Source: Halogeometricum rufum (lineage in GTDB: Archaea; Halobacteriota; Halobacteria; Halobacteriales; Haloferacaceae). Taken from it: a stretch of DNA of 64,000 nt. The first letter of the stretch is position 1, and each line of letters starts with the position of its first letter. The notes beneath the pieces are model-generated. The model saw nothing but the letters and a program-made list of their open reading frames with translations. It made no database searches and was not told where the DNA came from. The stretch covers positions 620,001-684,000 of the forward strand of contig NZ_FOYT01000002.1 in the NCBI RefSeq assembly GCF_900112175.1, read 5' to 3'. Made by a program: the position numbers and the translations under genes. Positions 59,470 through 64,000 of the stretch are shown piece after piece.

Positions 59470-59534
59470 TTTTCCGACGAGGGTTCCCGCAGGGCCGCGA
59501 AGCGGCCCGAAGAACCCCGAATCTGCGAAACGTG
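59470..59534. repeat. Right arm of long inverted repeat
   Basis: Reverse complement of 58308-58374 with a few mismatches; includes GAGGGTTCCCGCAGGGCCGC and GAATCTGCGAAACGTG. It begins ten bases after the phoU stop in phoU's direction, so both arms sit directly behind genes that point at each other. Confidence 0.9.
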
Positions 59535-59543
59535 GGTGGCCGA

Positions 59544-60221
59544 TTAATAGAGCAGTTCGTCGTCGTCTTCGACCATGTAGAGGGCGCGCGCGGCGATGTT
59601 GACCGCGTGGTCGCCGATGCGTTCGAGGTCGCGGACGGTGAGCAGCATGCGGGAGATGTCGCCCATGAACGACTCGGCGTCGCGTTCCTCCTCGCTGAAC
59701 GGGTCCTTCTCGATGAGGTCGCGGACGACCGTCTCGCTGGCCGCCTCGCACATCGCGTCCACCTCGTCGTCGTGGGCGGCGACCTGCCGGCACATGTCGG
59801 GGTCCTCCTCCGCGTAGGCGTCCATCGCGGTGTCGAGCATCTCCATCGTCTCGTCGCCGATCTGCTGGATGTCGACCTCGGGGAACACGTCGTGTTCGGC
59901 CTCGGTGGCGTACCCGGCGAGGTTCGTCGCGAGGTCGCCGATGCGTTCGAGGTCGGTGATGATCTTGAACGACGCCGCGATGAAGCGGAGGTCCGAGGCG
60001 ACCGGTTGCTGGAGTGCGATGAGGTCGATGCAGTCCTGTTCGAGGTCGAGGTACATGCGGTTGACCTCGCCGTCGCCTTCGACGACCTCCTCCGCGAGTT
60101 GATCGTCTTTCTGTTCGAGTGCGTCCAGACCCATCCGAAGTCGCTCGGCGACGACCTCGCTCATGTAGAGGACGTCGTCCCGGAGCGATTCGAGCGCGTC
60201 TTGATACTGTTGTCGGGGCAT
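59544..60221 (-). CDS. phoU: Phosphate signalling regulator PhoU
   Basis: A 225-aa protein of two PhoU three-helix bundles. Conserved metal-site segments FKIITDLERIGDLATNLA and VRDLERIGDHAVNIAARALY are present, one per half. PhoU restrains phosphate uptake by the Pst transporter when phosphate is enough. The ATG at 60221 follows a TATA-like TTTATT (about 27 bases away on the minus strand). It is separated from the pst genes by an opposite-strand lipoprotein gene. Confidence 0.93.
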   Translation of the reverse strand: MPRQQYQDALESLRDDVLYMSEVVAERLRMGLDALEQKDDQLAEEVVEGDGEVNRMYLDLEQDCIDLIALQQPVASDLRFIAASFKIITDLERIGDLATNLAGYATEAEHDVFPEVDIQQIGDETMEMLDTAMDAYAEEDPDMCRQVAAHDDEVDAMCEAASETVVRDLIEKDPFSEEERDAESFMGDISRMLLTVRDLERIGDHAVNIAARALYMVEDDDELLY

Positions 60222-60244
60222 AATTTCCCGCACACGGTCGAACC

Positions 60245-60250
60245 GAATAA
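60245..60250 (-). promoter_or_regulatory. TATA box for phoU
   Basis: On the minus strand TTTATT is about 26 bases ahead of the phoU ATG. It indicates that phoU has its own promoter, separate from pstSAB. Confidence 0.5.
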
Positions 60251-60393
60251 ACGTGTCGTGCGAACTGGTACGCAATCGAACGTTCGTCTGTGGAGTGCTA
60301 TTGACGGAATCCCGAAGTTTCGGAGATGTCGGGGAACTCTATACGCCGAGCGAACCCGAGTAGCTTTGCGCCTGTCGCCGCCACAGTACACCG

Positions 60394-61476
60394 ATGCACC
60401 GCCGGGCGCTCCTCGCACTCGTTCCGACCGTACTGGCCGGCTGCGGCGGGCTCGAACTCGGGTCCGACGCCGGTGACGACCCGACCGCCGAATCGACGGT
60501 TTCCCGGGCGACGGCGACCGACGCGGCCGGCCGACCGACGGGCGGTTCCTCGTCGCCGTCGGCCGACGCGTCTCCGCGCGCGGTGCGCGTCGCCAACGAC
60601 ACGCCGACGCCCGCCTACGTCTCCGTCGTCGTCACCGACGGCGAGACGACGCGCTTCATCGAGAGCGGCGAGGTGCCGGCGGGCGAGACCCGGGCGTTCG
60701 GCGACTTCGCCGTCGAACCGGGGACCTACGACGTCGTCGTCGAGACGGCGGCGGGTCGGCGGACGACGCGGACGTGGCGCGTCGGCGACGGCGAGGCGGG
60801 GACCGAACTCGCCGCGCGCGTCGAACCGGACGGCGTGCGCCTCGTCGAACGCGCGTACTGCGAACTCGACTGTCCGCCCGTCTCGCGGGGCGGGACGACG
60901 ACGTGGGAGGACCGACCGCCGGCACGCGGACGCGTCGAGTTGCGCAACGAGGGCGAGGCGGCGCGAACGGTTCGGATGCGACTGGTCGCCGACGGCGACC
61001 GACTCGCGGAGTACGAGTACGCCGTCCCCGGGGAGACGACGCTGGTCGTCCCGGCGTACGGGCGGGGGTCGAACTACCGCGTCGAGGTCCGTCGGGGCGG
61101 CGACTGGCGGGCGTTCGACTGGCGAGTCGGCGACGGCGAACGCCTCTACGTGGACGTGACCGCCGCGAACGCGCGCTTTCGATGCGGGTGGCGCAACCGC
61201 GACCTGCGCGTCGTCAACGCCGACGACGTGCCGCACCGACTCGACGTGGCCGTGACGACGGACGGGGAGACGCTGTTCGAAGAGACGTACGAACTCGACG
61301 CGGGCGCTGAGACGCTCGACCCGAGCGTCGTCGAGAACGCCGGGCAGTACGAGTTCCGCATCCGGTCGGACCGCGGCGAGGAGGCGACCTACGTCTGGAA
61401 CGTCTGCCCGCCGCGCGGACCGGTGTGGGTCGTCGTCGACGAGGAGGGCGTGCAGGTGTCGGTCAGTCCCGCCTGA
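60394..61476 (+). CDS. Haloarchaeal lipoprotein of unknown function
   Basis: A 360-aa protein with a short signal and lipobox (LVPTVLAGCGG, Cys at about 17), a Thr/Ser/Asp-rich spacer, and several beta-sandwich repeats sharing VRVANDTPTPAYVSVVVTDGE, RGRVELRNEGEAARTVRM and LRVVNADDVPHRLDVAVTTDGE patterns. It should be lipid-anchored outside the cell. It sits between phoU and pstS but on the opposite strand, so a phosphate role is not implied. Internal repeats suggest four domains. Confidence 0.82.
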   Translation: MHRRALLALVPTVLAGCGGLELGSDAGDDPTAESTVSRATATDAAGRPTGGSSSPSADASPRAVRVANDTPTPAYVSVVVTDGETTRFIESGEVPAGETRAFGDFAVEPGTYDVVVETAAGRRTTRTWRVGDGEAGTELAARVEPDGVRLVERAYCELDCPPVSRGGTTTWEDRPPARGRVELRNEGEAARTVRMRLVADGDRLAEYEYAVPGETTLVVPAYGRGSNYRVEVRRGGDWRAFDWRVGDGERLYVDVTAANARFRCGWRNRDLRVVNADDVPHRLDVAVTTDGETLFEETYELDAGAETLDPSVVENAGQYEFRIRSDRGEEATYVWNVCPPRGPVWVVVDEEGVQVSVSPA

Positions 61477-61496
61477 ACCGGCGGTTCGGACGCCGG

Positions 61497-62615
61497 TCAG
61501 GACTGCTCGGACGGGTCGGGGAGTTTCCCGAGTTCCTCCTCCTGTCTGGCCTGCGTGAGTTTGAAATAGTTGTTCGGCTCGACGAACGTCGCTTGCCCGT
61601 AGTCGTGAACGAGCATCCGGAGGAACGCCGCCTCCTTCTCGGACGTGCCGTCGTACGTGTAGCAGTGGAGGTCGCGGCTGAGCGGGTAGCCTTTGGCGCT
61701 GAGGTTCTCGCCGTAGGAGTACGTCGTCCCGTCGATTTCCAGCGCGATGGGCGGGACCTCCCCGCCGGACTGGACGAACGCGAGTGCGAGGTAGGCGATG
61801 GCGTTGTCGGAGTTGGCGACGAGCGTCTGGACCTGCTGGTTCTGCCCCTTCCGGATGTCGACGCCGGGTATCGGTTCGTCGGCGCTCCCGTAGAGGTTCG
61901 CGCGGAAGGCGGTGTCGGTGCCGGAGCCCTCGGCGCGGCCGACGACCTGAATCTCCCTGTCCGGTCCCGTGTACGACGGTATCTCGCTCCAGTTCTCTAT
62001 CTCGCCTTTGTATATCGCTCTGAGTTGGTCGCCGGTGAGTTTCGTCACGCCGGCGTCGTACACCGCGCGGGAGACGACCAAGGGTTGGCCGTCGACGCCG
62101 ACGACGTGGTTGACGAACGTGTCGAGCGTGGACTGGTCGGCGTCGGGGAGTTCGTCCGCGACGGGCGCGGAGGAGTTGCCGATGTCCACCTGCCCGTTCA
62201 TCACTTTCGTGACGCCGGTGCCGGAGTGTGAGAGTCCGACGTTGACGAGGAACGGCGGCTGACCCTCCTCGCCGCTGAAGCCGTAGCGGCCGGCCCAGTA
62301 GTCGGCCATGTTGGCGTCCGTGTCGATGTCGTACTGCCCGGGGCCCCAGTACTCCTCGTCGTCCGCCGGGGGGTTGGAGTTCCAGACCGACGCGCCATCG
62401 GACGTGATGGGGTACACCGTCGAGGACCCGTCCACCGTCAGCGGTGCCGTCTCGGTGGACCCGCCGGACCCGCCGCCGGCGTCGGTCTGTCCATCGGGTG
62501 TGCCGGACCCGCCACCCGCACACCCGGCCAGTCCCGCGACGCCTGCGCTGCCGAGGAGTGCGGCGAACGCGCGCCGGTCGATACGTGCCCCGTCGTCGGC
62601 GTTGGCGTCTGACAT
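61497..62615 (-). CDS. pstS: Phosphate-binding protein PstS
   Basis: A 372-aa lipoprotein with a Tat-like signal (DRRAFAALLGSAGVAGLAGC) and a Gly/Ser spacer. The mature part has LTVDGSSTVYPITSDGA, VGLSHSGTGVTKVMNGQVDIGNSS and IQVVGRAEGSGTDTAFRAN, the phosphate-binding loops of PstS. It feeds phosphate to PstCA. It lies behind pstB but with a 94-base gap and a TATA-like box, so it is likely expressed separately too. The usual place of pstS is at the front of the operon. Confidence 0.93.
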   Translation of the reverse strand: MSDANADDGARIDRRAFAALLGSAGVAGLAGCAGGGSGTPDGQTDAGGGSGGSTETAPLTVDGSSTVYPITSDGASVWNSNPPADDEEYWGPGQYDIDTDANMADYWAGRYGFSGEEGQPPFLVNVGLSHSGTGVTKVMNGQVDIGNSSAPVADELPDADQSTLDTFVNHVVGVDGQPLVVSRAVYDAGVTKLTGDQLRAIYKGEIENWSEIPSYTGPDREIQVVGRAEGSGTDTAFRANLYGSADEPIPGVDIRKGQNQQVQTLVANSDNAIAYLALAFVQSGGEVPPIALEIDGTTYSYGENLSAKGYPLSRDLHCYTYDGTSEKEAAFLRMLVHDYGQATFVEPNNYFKLTQARQEEELGKLPDPSEQS

Positions 62616-62640
62616 GGGAGAACGGTTGTGACCGAACGTG

Positions 62641-62648
62641 GATAACAG
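62641..62648 (-). promoter_or_regulatory. TATA-like box for pstS
   Basis: On the minus strand GTTATC lies about 28 bases before the pstS ATG at 62615, suggesting a separate leaderless transcript for this gene. Confidence 0.4.
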
Positions 62649-62709
62649 ACACGGCTACATCGAGCCGAGAAGAGACGACGAGAACTGCCCGCGAGGCGCG
62701 CCGCCGCGA

Positions 62710-63633
62710 CTATCCGAACTTACCCGTGATGTAGTCTTCGACGCGTTGACTCTCGGGGTTCTCGAATATCTTGTCGGTGTCGTCGTACTCCACGAGGTAG
62801 CCGCCGGTGAGGAAGACGGCCGTCTGGTCGGAGATGCGGGCCGCCTGCTGCATGTTGTGCGTGACGATGACGACGGTGTAGTCGTCCGAGAGGTCGTTGA
62901 TGAGGTCCTCGATACGGGAGGTGGCGATGGGGTCGAGTGCGGACGCCGGTTCGTCCATCAGGAGCACTTCGGGGTCCGTCGCCAGCGCGCGAGCGATGCA
63001 GAGACGCTGCTGCTGACCGCCGGAGAGCCCGAGCGCGTTGTCGTCGAGCCGGTCGTTCACCTCGTCCCACAGGGCCGCCTGCCGCAGGCAGCGTTCGACC
63101 AGTTCCTCCTCTTCCGCTCTGTCGTCGCGGCCGAGGAGTCGCGAGAGGAGGCTCACGTCGATGTCGCCGTGCTTCCGCGGACCGTAGGAGATGTTCTCCC
63201 GAATCGACTTCGGGAACGGGTTGGGCGACTGGAACACCTGCCCGACGCGCTTTCGCAGTTCGACGAGGTTCGTCCCGTCGTCGTAGATGTTCTTGCCGTC
63301 GAACTCCACCTCGCCGGAGACGCTGGCGGCCTTGATTCGGTCGTTCATCCGGTTGAGACACCGGAGGAAGGTGGACTTCCCGCATCCGGACGGCCCGATG
63401 AGCGCGGTGACGCTGTTCTTCGGAATCTCCATCGAGATGTCGTGCAGGGCGTGTTCGTCGCCGTAGTGGACGTTCACGTCCTGCGTCTTGATGGCCGTCT
63501 CGCCGTCGAAGTCGTACTGGACCCACTCGTCGCGGAGTTTCTCCTGCGTCTCCCCCTCGACGGTCGTCCCGGCGCTCTGTTGGTTCGTCGTCTCTACGGA
63601 CTGGGCTTTGGATGTGGCTTGTGAGTCACTCAT
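62710..63633 (-). CDS. pstB: Phosphate ABC transporter ATP-binding protein PstB
   Basis: A 307-aa ABC ATPase. Walker A (GPSGCGKST), signature (LSGGQQQR), Walker B ([13 protein letters not shown]) and the H-loop (VTHNMQQ) are intact; [12 protein letters not shown] is characteristic of PstB. About 50 residues of Ser/Thr/Gln-rich sequence precede the domain. Its start overlaps the pstA stop by four bases. Confidence 0.95.
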   Translation of the reverse strand: MSDSQATSKAQSVETTNQQSAGTTVEGETQEKLRDEWVQYDFDGETAIKTQDVNVHYGDEHALHDISMEIPKNSVTALIGPSGCGKSTFLRCLNRMNDRIKAASVSGEVEFDGKNIYDDGTNLVELRKRVGQVFQSPNPFPKSIRENISYGPRKHGDIDVSLLSRLLGRDDRAEEEELVERCLRQAALWDEVNDRLDDNALGLSGGQQQRLCIARALATDPEVLLMDEPASALDPIATSRIEDLINDLSDDYTVVIVTHNMQQAARISDQTAVFLTGGYLVEYDDTDKIFENPESQRVEDYITGKFG

Positions 63634-64000
63634 GATCGGAGTTTGTTACGGAAGTACGCTCGCGAGGCGATGCCGACCGCGTAGAAAGACAGAACCACCA
63701 GGAGCAGAACGAGCGTCGTCCCCCAGCCGAACGCCTCGCTCTGGCCGACGCCGGCCGTGATGATGGCGTACAGTTGGTAGGGGAGCGCGCTCGCGGAGTT
63801 CAACAGCGCCTCCTGGTTGACGAAGCTCCCGGTCACGAACGGGAAGTTGCTGGTGAAGGCGAAAGTGATGTCGAGAACGTCGGGCGCCTGCCGCTTCGAG
63901 GGGAACGGCGACCCGCTCATGACGAGGAGGATGGGCGCCGTCTCGCCGGCGATGCGGCCGACGCCGAGGATGACGCCGGTGATGACCCCGGGCATCGCCG
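63630..64000 (-). CDS. pstA: Phosphate ABC transporter permease PstA, C-terminal part
   Basis: The gene runs off the right edge; only about the last 123 residues are seen. The [19 protein letters not shown] segment is the EAA-type loop that contacts PstB, and two helices follow (around [16 protein letters not shown] and [23 protein letters not shown]). Partial in the window but intact as far as visible. It overlaps pstB by four bases. Confidence 0.92.
   Translation of the reverse strand, partial: AMPGVITGVILGVGRIAGETAPILLVMSGSPFPSKRQAPDVLDITFAFTSNFPFVTGSFVNQEALLNSASALPYQLYAIITAGVGQSEAFGWGTTLVLLLVVLSFYAVGIASRAYFRNKLRS

Larger units (their letters stand above)
58307..59543. other. Non-coding block between VAT and phoU
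   Basis: About 1.24 kb without a conventional gene, bounded by inverted repeats. Its middle part (58800-59200) is far richer in A and T than anything nearby except the accessory island. It contains a TATA box and AT stretch (58800-58860), the tiny-ORF unit (58921-59126), a second TATA box at 59241 facing right with no gene behind it, and GC-rich fragments near both ends. It could be a remnant of a mobile element or virus, but no integrase, transposase or replication protein is seen. Confidence 0.6.

Overview
The window is chromosomal DNA from a halophilic archaeon, very probably of the Haloferax/Halogeometricum group (Haloferacaceae). The evidence is high GC with strong G/C preference at third codon positions, acidic proteins, TATA boxes about 26 bases ahead of start codons (leaderless transcripts), a bacterioruberin cluster, a PGF-CTERM surface protein, Tat-type lipoproteins and a trpDFEG operon. 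The genus is inferred from gene order as I remember it, not from a search.

Layout. 0-2 kb: end of the ribosomal protein operon (L15 end, SecY). 2-16 kb: membrane and hydrolase genes, an RNase H-fold exonuclease, a 0.6 kb structured non-coding stretch, an alpha/beta hydrolase with an unusual nucleophile, a TIGR00300 enzyme, a small stress protein whose 3' end is tandemly amplified, a PGF-CTERM protein, a PurD-like ATP-grasp protein, a ZIP transporter and an SDR. 16-21 kb: C50 carotenoid cluster crtD-lyeJ-cruF facing crtB, followed by a small zinc-finger protein. 21.8-30.3 kb: an accessory island with looser codon use, holding an arsenic cassette (arsC and arsR leftward; arsD-arsA-hcsL-hcsS-arsC rightward) and then a string of single genes (small membrane proteins, a TFS paralogue without the catalytic acidic pair, an HD hydrolase, a decayed paralogue). 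The intergenic gaps there carry copies of a related short hairpin repeat. 30-48 kb: spondin-like exported protein, B12-dependent ribonucleotide reductase, trpDFEG, tRNA-Val(GAC), and an ABC transporter operon with a large extracytoplasmic protein. 48-58 kb: membrane HTH regulator, subtilase, CBS-HPF fusion, radB divergent from a RuvC-like gene, ferritin-like DUF892 protein, LarC and Cdc48/VAT. 58.3-59.5 kb: a non-coding block bounded by inverted repeats of about 65 bp, containing a tiny hydrophobic ORF behind a structured leader. 59.5-64 kb: phosphate uptake genes (phoU, pstS, pstB, pstA end).

Working together. crtB makes phytoene, and LyeJ, CrtD and CruF convert lycopene to bacterioruberin. 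ArsR, ArsD, ArsA and ArsC are classical arsenic parts, and the two Cys-Cys-ended proteins sit in the arsDA operon with no ArsB or Acr3 pump in the window. PstSAB and PhoU form the phosphate uptake and signalling set. The strongest candidates for something undescribed are the repeat-punctuated island, the tiny ORF unit at 58.9-59.1 kb, and the twin-hairpin region at 7.2-7.7 kb.
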